Source of the DNA: Paenibacillus sp. BIC5C1
Lineage (GTDB): Bacteria; Bacillota; Bacilli; Paenibacillales; Paenibacillaceae
NCBI RefSeq assembly: GCF_032399705.1
Contig: NZ_CP135922.1
Span: 6,572,001-6,636,000 of the forward strand
DNA length: 64,000 bases
Direction: 5' to 3'
Translations under genes and position numbers: made by a program
In this document: positions 36,413 through 46,395 of the stretch, piece by piece
How the letters are laid out: each line of letters begins with the position of its first letter
How positions within the stretch are numbered: the first letter of the stretch is position 1
The notes under the pieces: model-generated
The model's input: only the letters and a program-made list of their open reading frames with translations
Databases searched by the model: none
What the model was told of the DNA's origin: nothing

Positions 36413-36431
36413 CTTACAGTCCCCCTCACGA

Positions 36432-37913
36432 TTATTCCGACTGACATTCAACCCGGATGGGGGATAGCTCGTAGATATGAAGCGAAGCAAATACTACATC
36501 CTTATTTTCGGACTGAACAGAGATTCCCTCGGAACCTACATCCGGATAGATCAGATCCGTAATAACCGCTTGACCGTCATTGGCAAATACCTCTACGGAT
36601 GAGTAATCCACATAAATACGCAGATGTTGGTTTCCGTCCACTGCTTTTAATCCAGCTGCATGGCGACCCATGAAATGTTCATGAAAACCCGATATACCCG
36701 ATCGACTGCGATCAACATATACCTCATTCTGGCTAGCGTCCACACCAATGAGCGTTTCGTTGTCCGCACCACTTCGTAATGCAAATTGAACAGACTGATC
36801 AGAAGCCCATTCCGCATAAATCTCATAGTTTACTAGGCGCAAGGTGTTCAACTGCTCACTCACTTGACTGATGGAAGCATTCCGTAAGGACAGTACTGGC
36901 GTACGGGCGTGCTTGAGCTCGCGTGCAGGACGCTGAACCAGCAGGACTTCTCCGTCCCTTTTCTCCAATGTCAGCTCTCTTGCAATCGTCATCGCACCGC
37001 GGTAACCTTCGGTTGGTGTCTGATTGGCATACATCCAATTGCTCATCCATCCCATAAACAGGCGTCTGCCGTCTTCTTCCGGAATGTCGGACCAACTGAC
37101 CCCTGCGTAATTATCCCGACCATGATCAAGCCAGCGAACGGTGTGGGAAGCTTCATCTGGAACAAATGTAAGCCCATCAAAATCTCCAGTGAAGTACTGC
37201 GTCCTGGAGCCCTCCTTAAAGGCCGGATCTGCACCAATGCTGACGAGCATCACCCATTTCTCCTGGCTCGCATCCCCATCCACGGCCAGCGGGAACAGAT
37301 CAGGGCACTCCCAAACGCCATCATGCGAACCTATCCCGGCGCCGAATTCACTGCCCAATGTCCAATCCTTCAGATTGGGAGAATGGTACAGACATACCGT
37401 CTGACCACAAGCGATAATCATAACCCATTCCTTGGTCTGCTCGTGCCAGAACACTTTGGGATCACGGAAATCCACGAACGACTCATGCTCCAGCACCGGA
37501 TTCCCCTCGTATTTCATCCATGTTCTGCCACTGTCCTTACTATAAGCAAGGCTCTGTCGCTGAATTGGATGATCGTTTGGCACCTCCTGATGATGGGTGA
37601 AAATAGCCACCAGTCCTGGCTCATCGTCAAAGAATTCGGACGTATTGTTCCAGTCCACCACGGCACTGCCGGAGAATATCATGCCAAGTTCATCCGGCGC
37701 CAAAGCTACAGGAAGCTCTTCCCAGGTAACCAGATCCTTGGTCACCGCATGTCCCCAATGCATTGGTCCCCAGGTTGTGCCAAACGGGTGATGCTGATAG
37801 AACAGGTGATACTCACCTTTGAAAAATACCATGCCATTCGGGTCATTCATCCACTTCTCCTTGGGTGAGAAGTGATAGACGCCCCGGTAATCGATTGTTG
37901 AAATGGTAGACAT
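36432..37913 (-). CDS. Cytoplasmic GH32 beta-fructofuranosidase / sucrose-6-phosphate hydrolase type
   Basis: A 493-residue GH32 enzyme with no signal peptide. The motifs are WMNDPNG (nucleophile Asp), FRDPK and WECPDLF (acid/base Glu), and a C-terminal beta-sandwich. AAAGGAG lies nine bases before ATG 37913. It is followed by fructokinase and preceded by an ABC importer rather than a PTS, so the natural substrate is probably imported sucrose or short fructo-oligosaccharide, not sucrose-6-phosphate (inference). Confidence 0.92.
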   Translation of the reverse strand: MSTISTIDYRGVYHFSPKEKWMNDPNGMVFFKGEYHLFYQHHPFGTTWGPMHWGHAVTKDLVTWEELPVALAPDELGMIFSGSAVVDWNNTSEFFDDEPGLVAIFTHHQEVPNDHPIQRQSLAYSKDSGRTWMKYEGNPVLEHESFVDFRDPKVFWHEQTKEWVMIIACGQTVCLYHSPNLKDWTLGSEFGAGIGSHDGVWECPDLFPLAVDGDASQEKWVMLVSIGADPAFKEGSRTQYFTGDFDGLTFVPDEASHTVRWLDHGRDNYAGVSWSDIPEEDGRRLFMGWMSNWMYANQTPTEGYRGAMTIARELTLEKRDGEVLLVQRPARELKHARTPVLSLRNASISQVSEQLNTLRLVNYEIYAEWASDQSVQFALRSGADNETLIGVDASQNEVYVDRSRSGISGFHEHFMGRHAAGLKAVDGNQHLRIYVDYSSVEVFANDGQAVITDLIYPDVGSEGISVQSENKDVVFASLHIYELSPIRVECQSE

Positions 37914-38013
37914 ATTGGTTTACTCCTTTGAATCAAACTGTTGAAGAGGAAACTTTGCTTCACTCACGCACCTTAATGCTATGTGCGGCAAGAGTCTCCT
38001 CATCCAGTTTGTT

Positions 38014-39621
38014 TTATTGGGTGTTGCGGTCATATCCCGCTTGTTTAATCTGCAGCCACTCTTGTAATCCCAGACGATCCAGCTCTTTCAGATAAGCGTC
38101 CCACTCCTGATCGATCTTTCCATTCTGGTACCATTCCGTGCGCATACGCAGCACATAGGCGAACAGATCAGTCTCAATGGTGGAAAGGCGGTCGAGTTCA
38201 TCGATTGAGAAAAATACACTTGGATAGACGTTTTCTGCTTTCATATGCGGAACCATATATTTATCAAGCAGGTCCATACGCCATGCAGCATCTTCCGGTT
38301 TGGTCGTGTATTTGTCATAGTAACTGTCGAGGATAGCCAGTGGTCCTGCAATACTCGTTTTCTGTCTGAGCTCTACAGGTGCAGCGCCTTCCAGCGGCAG
38401 ATGCTTCAGCATGCCTTTGGCTTCATCGAATTCAAAAATATTCTGCTGTGTCTCATCACCGTAAGTTCCCCAGTTGTTCTGCACGGATTGGAGCGGATCG
38501 TACAATTGGTCCACCCACTTCGCTGTGGATTCCAGATTTTTATTGCTGCTCGTAACAACCATGCGTCCCCGGTCTAGACCAATACCGTTTGTACGTGTGA
38601 CATTAATTTCTCCATTGGGACCAGCAACCGGAGGCAGAATATCATAGGTATCATTCATGCCTGTAATGTTGGCCTTATCCCAAGTGAAGTACATGCCATA
38701 CTTGTTGTCTTTGCCCTTGGCCAGATACGTATTCCAATCCTGCTGATAGGCTTCCACATCCACAAGACCTTCCTGAACCAGTTCGTGAATGTATTTGACC
38801 GCTTCTTTGTAGCCTTCATCCGCTGCCGTGAAGACCACTTTTCCATCGTTGGTCACCACGGTGTGGTCCCAGTTCTCCCCGAGTCCAAATGCTGCAAATA
38901 AAAATGTCAGATCTTCTCCACCCGGCTTGTTAATGAAGGACAACGGAATTTCGTCAGCCTTGCCATTGCCGTTCGGGTCCTGGGTTTTGAACGCAATCAG
39001 CACTTGTTTCAGTTCTTCGGTTGTCGTTGGCATCTTCAGTCCGAGCTTGTTCAGCCATTCCACGTTGATCCAGGGCAAGTCATCAACCGCCTGTATACGC
39101 TGCTTGCCACTTCCGAGCTCCTCAATCCAGGGAAAGGAATAAATATGTCCGTCTGGTGCCGTAATCATGCTCTTGTATTCGGGAGCTTCCTCCAGCACCT
39201 TTTGCAGATTCGGCATGTATTGCTCAATCATGTCCTCCAGTGGAATGATGGCTCCATCCTTAGCCAGTTTCAGGAGATCATAATCCCCATAACCTGCGTC
39301 AAAGATGGCATCGGGCAAATCACCGCTGGCTACCGCCAGGTTTCTTTTTTCCGCAAACACATCACTCGTATAGTTCTTCCAGTTGATATGCACATTGGTT
39401 TTCTCTTCGAGTCTCTTGTTAATCAGCTTCTCATTCGGATCAGCAGGGGCCAGCGGAGAACTCTGTGTTATAAAATTCAATGTCACTTTGCCATCAGGCG
39501 ACTGGGCTTCACTCGCTGCACCGCCTCCTCCCCCTCCACACGCCGAGAGCAGGAGCATGGCTGACAACATGGAGATGGATGCCGTTGTAGCGGCTTTTCT
39601 GGACTTGTTCACTTTTTTCAT
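38014..39621 (-). CDS. Carbohydrate ABC importer binding lipoprotein (LplA type)
   Basis: A 535-residue extracellular solute-binding protein. The signal peptide ends in lipobox LLLSAC followed by a Gly run, and the mature domain has the Paenibacillus LplA pattern (TNVHINWKNY, SGDLPDAIFDAGYGDYDLL). GGAGGTC precedes ATG 39621. It follows its two permease genes (lplB- and lplC-type) and precedes the GH32/fructokinase genes on the same strand, so fructo-oligosaccharide or sucrose binding is likely (context). No ATPase gene is in the cluster; such systems normally use a shared MsmX-type ATPase. Confidence 0.9.
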   Translation of the reverse strand: MKKVNKSRKAATTASISMLSAMLLLSACGGGGGGAASEAQSPDGKVTLNFITQSSPLAPADPNEKLINKRLEEKTNVHINWKNYTSDVFAEKRNLAVASGDLPDAIFDAGYGDYDLLKLAKDGAIIPLEDMIEQYMPNLQKVLEEAPEYKSMITAPDGHIYSFPWIEELGSGKQRIQAVDDLPWINVEWLNKLGLKMPTTTEELKQVLIAFKTQDPNGNGKADEIPLSFINKPGGEDLTFLFAAFGLGENWDHTVVTNDGKVVFTAADEGYKEAVKYIHELVQEGLVDVEAYQQDWNTYLAKGKDNKYGMYFTWDKANITGMNDTYDILPPVAGPNGEINVTRTNGIGLDRGRMVVTSSNKNLESTAKWVDQLYDPLQSVQNNWGTYGDETQQNIFEFDEAKGMLKHLPLEGAAPVELRQKTSIAGPLAILDSYYDKYTTKPEDAAWRMDLLDKYMVPHMKAENVYPSVFFSIDELDRLSTIETDLFAYVLRMRTEWYQNGKIDQEWDAYLKELDRLGLQEWLQIKQAGYDRNTQ

Positions 39622-39677
39622 GATAATGACCTCCGTGGATTGTGTTGGGTCGAACGTGCTTTATTTCAGGCTGTTCA

Positions 39678-40559
39678 CTATTTAAGTGAACCTACCATGA
39701 CACCTTTTTCGAAATATTTCTGAAAGAACGGATACATGATGATGAGTGGCAGACTCGAAATGACAATGGCTGAATATTTGATCATTTCCGAGAGCCGTTT
39801 CAGTTCAGCCATCGCAAGCTGATCACTGATCATGCCCGGTGCAGCCTGATTCTGAATCAGAATGGAGCGCAGAACGAGCTGTAACGGATGGAGGTTCGGA
39901 TTATCCAGATAGATCATGGCGTCAAAATAGGAATTCCACTGCCCTACAAACGCGTACAACGCGAGGACAAAAATGATGGGTTTCGATAACGGAATGACGA
40001 TCTGAAAGAAAATCTTCATCTCGGAGGCTCCATCCACATTGGCAGCTTCTTTCAGTTCTCGCGGTACCCCTTTGAAGAAGGTTCTGGAGAGAATGATGTT
40101 CCAGACGTTGACTGCGCCTGGGATGATAATGGCCCATACCGTGTCCAGCATGCCGAGATTACGAACAAGCAGATAGGTAGGAATCAAACCGCCACCGAAG
40201 AACATCGTGATGATAAATATAATCATGAAAAATCCTCGCCCAGCCAACCTTTCGTCAGACAAGGCATACCCTGCAAATATCGAGACGGTCACCGTCACGA
40301 GTGCAAAGGAAACCGAGTACAGCACCGCATTGGCAAACCCTCGAATCATGGCCGGATTGGACAAAATCATCTGATACCCATCCAGACTCCAGTCGGACAC
40401 ATTGAAGGACAGTCCACGGTTCAGCAGCACCGTTGGGTCCATGAATGAGGCAACTACGATATAAATCAGGGGGACAACCACAACCAGTACGGCACAGGTG
40501 AGAAAAATCGCGTTCAGCGCGAGGATCAGACGATCCAGTCCTGTATGTTTGACTACCAT
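39678..40559 (-). CDS. Carbohydrate ABC importer permease (LplC type)
   Basis: The start is ATG 40559, nine bases after AAAGGAG. The 293-residue protein has six transmembrane segments and the EAA loop (ELKEAANVDGASEMKIFFQI, about residues 182-201). It is the second permease of the LplABC-type importer and overlaps nothing; the partner gene ends 16 bases upstream. Confidence 0.9.
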   Translation of the reverse strand: MVVKHTGLDRLILALNAIFLTCAVLVVVVPLIYIVVASFMDPTVLLNRGLSFNVSDWSLDGYQMILSNPAMIRGFANAVLYSVSFALVTVTVSIFAGYALSDERLAGRGFFMIIFIITMFFGGGLIPTYLLVRNLGMLDTVWAIIIPGAVNVWNIILSRTFFKGVPRELKEAANVDGASEMKIFFQIVIPLSKPIIFVLALYAFVGQWNSYFDAMIYLDNPNLHPLQLVLRSILIQNQAAPGMISDQLAMAELKRLSEMIKYSAIVISSLPLIIMYPFFQKYFEKGVMVGSLK

Positions 40560-40575
40560 GGATAACACTCCTTTC

Positions 40576-41538
40576 CTAATAGAGGCCTTCGCCTTCATTC
40601 AATTTCTTCACGATCAGATTCACAGTAACCAGCAAAATGACATTGATGACCGAGTTGAACAATCCCACTGCCGCAGAATAAGCGTAATCTCCGGACTGCA
40701 AGCCCACCTTGTAGACATACGTGGCAATGATCTCAGAGGAAGGCAGGTTCATCGACGTCTGCATCAAGTAGGCCTTCTCAAATCCAATCGACATGATCCC
40801 GCCAGCGGCAAGAATAAATACGATGGCCATAATCGGTCGAATCGTCGGAAGGTCGATATGGCGAATACGCTGAATGAGATTCGCTCCATCCAGATTGGCT
40901 GCATTGTGAAGTTCCGGATCGACATTGGCCAAAGCAGCGACATAGATGATGGAAGCCCAACCCGCCCCGGTCCAGATATCCGACAAAATGTATATCCAGC
41001 GGAAATATTCCGGCTCGGACATGAACATGATTGGCTGACCGGTAATCCAAGTGGCGAACTGGTTAATCGGTCCTGTCGGGGATAGAAAGATGAACAGCAT
41101 ACCCACAACGACAACAACCGAGATGAAATTGGGGGCATACAGAAACAATTGGATGTTTTTCTTCACTCCGGCCTTACGTACCTGATTGAGCATGAGTGCA
41201 AGCAAAATCGGTACAGGAAAGCTGAATATCAATCCAAAAAAGCTAAGTTTAAGCGTATTCATAAAAATGACATCAAAATTGGGCGAAGCTAAAAACTTCT
41301 CAAAATGCTTCAAACCTACCCACTCACTGCCCATGATGCCTTTGATCGGACTAAAATCCTTAAATGCAATAATGGCTCCGTACATCGGGATGTATTTGAA
41401 GATAAGGGTCAGGATCAGAGCTGGTGCGAGTAACAAATACAAAAAATAATTCTTTTTGAACTGCTGCATCCTGCCGGTTGATGTCCTCTCTTTCAACGCC
41501 CTTCCTGTACCTTTTTTGGTATCCACCGTGTTTTCCAA
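40576..41538 (-). CDS. Carbohydrate ABC importer permease (LplB type)
   Basis: The start is TTG 41538, seven bases after GGAGG; GTG 41541 is possible but too close. The 320-residue protein has six transmembrane segments and the EAA loop ELHNAANLDGANLIQRIRHI (about residues 210-229). It is the first gene of the minus-strand sugar operon and diverges from a LacI-family regulator. Confidence 0.88.
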   Translation of the reverse strand: MENTVDTKKGTGRALKERTSTGRMQQFKKNYFLYLLLAPALILTLIFKYIPMYGAIIAFKDFSPIKGIMGSEWVGLKHFEKFLASPNFDVIFMNTLKLSFFGLIFSFPVPILLALMLNQVRKAGVKKNIQLFLYAPNFISVVVVVGMLFIFLSPTGPINQFATWITGQPIMFMSEPEYFRWIYILSDIWTGAGWASIIYVAALANVDPELHNAANLDGANLIQRIRHIDLPTIRPIMAIVFILAAGGIMSIGFEKAYLMQTSMNLPSSEIIATYVYKVGLQSGDYAYSAAVGLFNSVINVILLVTVNLIVKKLNEGEGLY

Positions 41539-41972
41539 CACATGACCTCCGTTCATTCCTGAAGTTGACAATTGCTTGTAGTAAGGGCTTTCATTATTTA
41601 CAATTGCTCATTTAATAATTTACAATTTAGCAGGTAATCTAGGCATCAGTCAATATGTAATGTAAAAAATAATTGTGCATTTGATAACATTTTGTGAGTT
41701 TTTTGAGTTCTGAATGTGCATTTCATTGTATATATAACGTTTATTTCTTTCCCTTCAACCTATAATCGCCACTATTAGCAGTAGGATATTTAGAACTAAT
41801 TATCATTTGTAACGAAACTGCTGAATACAAATAACAGCGCACTGTCAGATTTAAAAATGTAAACTCAATTGTGCATATGTAAAATTAAGATTGCTATTTG
41901 TTCCGATCTATTATACATTTGACTAAGATAATACTATGGACGACCATATGATCATTAGAGGTGAAGCACTAG
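41539..41972. promoter_or_regulatory. Divergent control region with four direct repeats
   Basis: This 434-base AT-rich region carries four same-orientation copies of a motif like AATTGTGCATTTGATAA, at 41602-41618, 41671-41687, 41712-41728 and 41867-41883. They sit between the importer operon and the LacI-type regulator gene, on both promoter sides. They are candidate binding sites for the regulator. No reading frame here looks coding. Confidence 0.6.
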
Positions 41973-43034
41973 ATGGCAAAAGAAAAAATCACGATACAGG
42001 ACATCGCGGATGCTTTGGGCATCTCCCGGAATACAGCTTCCAAAGCCTTGAATGATAGCGGAAATATCCCGGATGAGACACGTAATCGTGTAATTAAAAA
42101 AGCAATTGAACTTAAATATAAACAGTTTGCCTATATGGAAAATGAGCATGTTCTAACCAAGGCTCCAAGCAATATCGCCCTGTTAACAGAGAATCTGCCC
42201 AATACATCCCACTTTGGTTCGATGTTAATCAGTGGTCTGGAGAAAAGAATCAGCGCAGAAGGATACAATCTCTCCATTCATATCGTGCGTGAGGTAGATC
42301 AGGACTCACTTACACTTCCCAACAATTTTGATATTTCCAACGTGGACGGTATCATTTGCATTGAATTGTTTGATCTGAAATATACTCAGCTTATTACTGA
42401 TCTCGGAATTCCCACGATCTTCATCGATTGCGCTTCCGACATATGTTATCCGGAATTTCATGCCGATTTGCTGTTGATGGAGAACGAGCACAGCACGTAT
42501 CAGTTAACCAGAAAATTAATTGAGAGTGGATACAACCATATTGGATTTGCCGGGGATTACAATCATTGCAAAAGCTTCAACGAACGTTGGGTAGGATACC
42601 AGCGGGCTATGCTGGAGGCGGGTTTGCAGGTCGATCCATCCCAATGCATTGTGGATGATGACCGCCTGTTCTTCTCGAAGCCCGGCTGGTTGAACGAGCG
42701 AGTGGCAGAACTGAAGTCGCTGCCGGATGCGTATGTATGTGCCAACGACTTTATCGCCGTCGAACTCATCAGAGCGTTGAGAGCGAGGAATATTACTGTT
42801 CCTCAGGATATTGTAATATGCGGATTCGATAATGCGCCTGAATCACGGATTATTGAGCCTCCATTAACAACTGTGCATATTTACAGCAACGAAATGGGCA
42901 TCAAAGCTGCGGAGATGCTGTTATCCCGAATTGACAATCCGTCACAGCCTTATCAGGTCTCGCATATCGTGACCAAACCGATCATACGGGAGTCCACACC
43001 CACTATGATGAAGGCCAATCCACAGACCGTTTAA
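41973..43034 (+). CDS. LacI-family transcriptional regulator
   Basis: A 353-residue regulator. The helix-turn-helix (ITIQDIADALGISRNTASKAL, about residues 6-26) with its hinge is followed by a periplasmic-binding-protein-like sensor domain ending in the GFDNAPES segment. AGAGGTG precedes ATG 41973. It diverges from the sugar importer operon and should control it, and possibly the GH32 genes, in response to sucrose or fructan products (inference). Confidence 0.92.
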   Translation: MAKEKITIQDIADALGISRNTASKALNDSGNIPDETRNRVIKKAIELKYKQFAYMENEHVLTKAPSNIALLTENLPNTSHFGSMLISGLEKRISAEGYNLSIHIVREVDQDSLTLPNNFDISNVDGIICIELFDLKYTQLITDLGIPTIFIDCASDICYPEFHADLLLMENEHSTYQLTRKLIESGYNHIGFAGDYNHCKSFNERWVGYQRAMLEAGLQVDPSQCIVDDDRLFFSKPGWLNERVAELKSLPDAYVCANDFIAVELIRALRARNITVPQDIVICGFDNAPESRIIEPPLTTVHIYSNEMGIKAAEMLLSRIDNPSQPYQVSHIVTKPIIRESTPTMMKANPQTV

Positions 43035-43061
43035 CCTGTCTCATATCCCATAGACCTCTAA

Positions 43062-43120
43062 AAAAATAAAAAGCCGTATCTTTCACGCAGAATAGATCGT
43101 GAAGGATACGGCTTTTTACA
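43062..43120. terminator. Strong bidirectional terminator
   Basis: A 20 bp near-perfect stem AAAAAGCCGTATCTTTCACG pairs with its complement at 43098-43117; the arms end in A and T runs. It separates the LacI gene from the converging iron-uptake operon. Confidence 0.9.
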
Positions 43121-43207
43121 TAGGGACTTAAGGATACTCTTTGATGATGGCAATTATCATATGACGTGAATAGGACGCAGCCTCTAACCAAAATTCGCAG
43201 CTCCGTG

Positions 43208-45103
43208 CTACACGGATGCCTTGGATGCTCCTTTGGCTGAACGTACTTCTGTACGAATCAAATTAAAGATCATAAAGAGCAGAACAACGAGTTGTGGAAT
43301 AAAGGTCTCCCATGTCGGATACATGCCAAGCCAACCAATTGTCGGCAGACTTGGTGCGACATGAGCCCCAAGGGTTGCCGAAACTTGTAGGGAGTGAATA
43401 CTCTCTCCAAGGAAACGAAATACCAGATAATAAATCAGCAGCGTTGCGGTCAGGAAAAACCATCGTACAGGCAGACGTACACTGAACTGAATAATGGCCA
43501 CAGCCAATACAATCAGGATGAGCAACGCCGCCCCCATACCGATCAACATCTGCGAGGTCTCAATTGCAGGCGCCATGCCGATATAAAAGATTGCAGTCTC
43601 TGCACCTTCTCGCAATATGGCAAGACCCGCCACAGCGAAGAGTGACCACAGACTTCCCCGGGCCAGTGCACCCCCCACCTGTCGCTGTACATAGCTATTC
43701 CAGGAGCGGGTATTCGATTTGCTATGCATCCAATGTCCAACCGTCAGCATCAGTACAACGGCAGCAAGGCCCGTATACCCTTCAATCATCTCCCTTGTGC
43801 TGCCCGATGATGCCACAGCTAGGGTCAGCGACAGCACAACAGCCAGCGCCGCACTGATCAGCAGGCCACTACCAGCTCCCGCCCAGATCCAGCGCCGGGC
43901 CGCATTCTCTCCACTCTTCTTGGCATAAGCAAGCAATGCAGACAGTACCAGAATGGCTTCCAATCCTTCGCGAAGCAGAATTAATGCCGCATCCCAAGCC
44001 GTGTATGAGGTGGTAGCCGTTAACGGCTCCAGCCGATTGATCATACGGGTTACAACCTCGGATGCCTTCACCGTATTTGGCGGATTGGAGACGACATACC
44101 CGGATGCTTCCGCCATCTCATTCTCAATTGCCGTATATGAAGCCGGAGATGATATCTGTACCTGACCTTCAACCAAAGGCCAGGCCACGATAAACCGCTC
44201 CAATCCCGCCGCAGCAGAAGTGGCATCCCCCGCCTGAATTTGCTTCTCTATTTGCTCCAGTAATTTCAGCAGGTCGGATAATGAAGAAGCCTCTGAGGAT
44301 GCTGATGTATCCTCAACTTCCCCTTCCTTGAGTGTCCCTGCACTGTAGTCTGTGAGCAACGTGACCAGTTCCTGCATACGCTCTGTTGCCTGTACTTCCT
44401 TGCGGGGCTCGGCCTGCATTGCAATTCGAACCAAGCTGATGTCTTTTTCCAACTGGCTGTATACGCCAAAATGATCCTGACGGATTGGAGCTTCGGTGCC
44501 TTTCCAGGCCGTAACAATCCGTTTATAGGCAAGCTCTGCCTGAGTCCAATCGCCCTGTTCCATTGCATTCAAACTTTGACGTGCGTCTGGCAGCAACCTT
44601 TCGGCGGCTTTACGTCCTGCGTCGTTGCTCTCTTCCGCACCTTGAAACGCCTCAATGTACTGATTGGTCGCACGGGCCAGATCGGCCAGTGCTTGCTTGG
44701 CAGCATCAGAATCATTGCCCGACAGTGCCTGTTCGGCTTTGGACAAGGCTTCACCTACAACGCTGGCGGTCGTCGCAACCTGATCAGCATTCTGCCCCGG
44801 CTCCAACGTGCTGGCATCATTCCATAGTTGCCGGAATTCGGCGACGTCCTCTGTGGCTTCTGTCAGCTTGCCCTGTCCCGCTTCAACCAAGGCGCTGCCT
44901 ACAGGCGGCAATAGACTATCCAGTTGTTTTTGCACAGACTGCTCATTGTTTTGTAGCCCTTCAGCAGAAGAGTGTGGCATATCTAGTAAACGAATTACCC
45001 CAGACCCCACCATCAGGAACACCAGCAGCATCAGCAAGGAGCGCATCAATCTTCCTTTGTACAGCCGCTTCTGCGCCTTCAGATCTGCGATCCTGCCCAT
45101 CAT
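43208..45103 (-). CDS. efeU: FTR1-family iron permease EfeU with N-terminal extracytoplasmic domain
   Basis: The start is ATG 45103, six bases after GGGGAGG, just past the end of efeB; three nearby ATGs make it uncertain by a few codons. The 631-residue protein has a leader helix, an extracytoplasmic helical domain of about 330 residues, and a C-terminal seven-helix permease. Both REXXE iron motifs are present: REGLEAI near the start of the permease and REGAETA later. It imports iron supplied by EfeO and EfeB. Confidence 0.92.
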   Translation of the reverse strand: MMGRIADLKAQKRLYKGRLMRSLLMLLVFLMVGSGVIRLLDMPHSSAEGLQNNEQSVQKQLDSLLPPVGSALVEAGQGKLTEATEDVAEFRQLWNDASTLEPGQNADQVATTASVVGEALSKAEQALSGNDSDAAKQALADLARATNQYIEAFQGAEESNDAGRKAAERLLPDARQSLNAMEQGDWTQAELAYKRIVTAWKGTEAPIRQDHFGVYSQLEKDISLVRIAMQAEPRKEVQATERMQELVTLLTDYSAGTLKEGEVEDTSASSEASSLSDLLKLLEQIEKQIQAGDATSAAAGLERFIVAWPLVEGQVQISSPASYTAIENEMAEASGYVVSNPPNTVKASEVVTRMINRLEPLTATTSYTAWDAALILLREGLEAILVLSALLAYAKKSGENAARRWIWAGAGSGLLISAALAVVLSLTLAVASSGSTREMIEGYTGLAAVVLMLTVGHWMHSKSNTRSWNSYVQRQVGGALARGSLWSLFAVAGLAILREGAETAIFYIGMAPAIETSQMLIGMGAALLILIVLAVAIIQFSVRLPVRWFFLTATLLIYYLVFRFLGESIHSLQVSATLGAHVAPSLPTIGWLGMYPTWETFIPQLVVLLFMIFNLIRTEVRSAKGASKASV

Positions 45104-45117
45104 CGTCATCCTCCCCA

Positions 45118-46392
45118 TTAAATTAAGGTGTCACCGATATATCCGCCATTCGTAATTCCGGGGAAACAGGCAAATACAGCACTACCCGTGTGCACGGTAT
45201 ATTCGTTCAGCTTGTCGTTCGTTGCCAGTCGTTTCTGAATCGGAATAAATTGCTTCTCCAGGTCCCTTTGATAGCTAATGAACAGCAAACCTGCATCCAG
45301 CTGTCCGGTCTTGGCATCAAGCCCACTCGAATACGAGTAGGAGCGGCGTAAAATTTGCTGACTGCCGTCTCCCTTGGCGAGGCGCAGATGTGACGTTGCC
45401 GGAATGACAGGCTGTCCATCGGCAGACTTGGCCTTCAGATCTACCGGATCGAACTCGCCGCGGCTACCGAGCGGCGCTCCGCTATTCCGGTGGCGTCCAA
45501 ATGTCGCCTCCTGGTCTTTCAGTGTGGAGCGATCCCACACCTCCACACGCATGCGAACCCGGCGGACGGCCATATAGCTGCCACCGGCCATCCACCCCGA
45601 ACCGTCAGCCGGCTGCGCCCAGACGGTCTGATCCATCAGCACGGCATCCGTTGTATCCGGATTGCCGGTGCCATCCTTGAAGCCGAGCAAATTGCGCGGT
45701 GTTCCACCCGCAGGGTCAGCTCGGCCTGTGCGCTGGAAACCTTCCTGCGTCCAGCGCAATACCGCATGCCCGCGTGCGATGCGCGCGAGATTGCGGATAG
45801 CATGGAAGGCGACCTGCATATCGTCTGCGCAGACTTGCACGCACAGGTCGCCACCACACCACTGCGGGTCCAGCGCATCTCCGGCGAATGCCGGCAGATC
45901 ACGCAGGCCCTTGGGCTTCCGGCCCTGCAGCCCGAAGCGCCCGTCAAACAAAGAGGGCCCCACACCAAACGTCAACGTGGTTCGTGACGGTGTCAGGCCT
46001 GCCGCTTCGCCCGTATCGGTAGGCGGAGTATTCAGCGTTGTATTATGTTCGCCAATCATCTCTCCGGTGGCCATGGCAGCGGCAGCCGCCGTCCAGTTCT
46101 TGAACAGACGGCGCAGTTCATCCGCACTTCCCGCCGTCACATCAAAGGCGGCAAAGCAGATGAAATCCTGAGCCGGGGTAATAATGCCTGCCTGATGCTT
46201 GCCGTAGAAGGGCAGTGCATTGTCCGGCGTGTTCACATCCAATGCCGCCGGACTGCTTTTGCGGCTCAGCGCCATCAGACCGCTGGCACCGCCTCCGCCC
46301 AAGAGCAGACCCAATCCGGCCACGCCGGTCAGCTTCAGCATTTCACGCCGTGACAACGGCTTTTTCAGCGAATCCTTTTTCTGCTCGGTCAT
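45118..46392 (-). CDS. efeB: EfeB, Dyp-type heme peroxidase exported by Tat
   Basis: A 424-residue DyP-type peroxidase. The twin-arginine signal SRREMLKLTG is at residues 14-23, and the DyP signature GFKDGTGNP holds the distal Asp. Members oxidise ferrous iron or deferrochelate heme outside the membrane. GGGAGTG lies before ATG 46392. It is the middle gene of efeO-efeB-efeU and meets efeU end to start. Confidence 0.93.
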   Translation of the reverse strand: MTEQKKDSLKKPLSRREMLKLTGVAGLGLLLGGGGASGLMALSRKSSPAALDVNTPDNALPFYGKHQAGIITPAQDFICFAAFDVTAGSADELRRLFKNWTAAAAAMATGEMIGEHNTTLNTPPTDTGEAAGLTPSRTTLTFGVGPSLFDGRFGLQGRKPKGLRDLPAFAGDALDPQWCGGDLCVQVCADDMQVAFHAIRNLARIARGHAVLRWTQEGFQRTGRADPAGGTPRNLLGFKDGTGNPDTTDAVLMDQTVWAQPADGSGWMAGGSYMAVRRVRMRVEVWDRSTLKDQEATFGRHRNSGAPLGSRGEFDPVDLKAKSADGQPVIPATSHLRLAKGDGSQQILRRSYSYSSGLDAKTGQLDAGLLFISYQRDLEKQFIPIQKRLATNDKLNEYTVHTGSAVFACFPGITNGGYIGDTLI

Positions 46393-46395
46393 CGT

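Noticed and set aside
36909..37868. 319-codon plus-strand open frame
   Set aside because: It is antisense to the cytoplasmic GH32 gene and is explained by codon bias in that gene.
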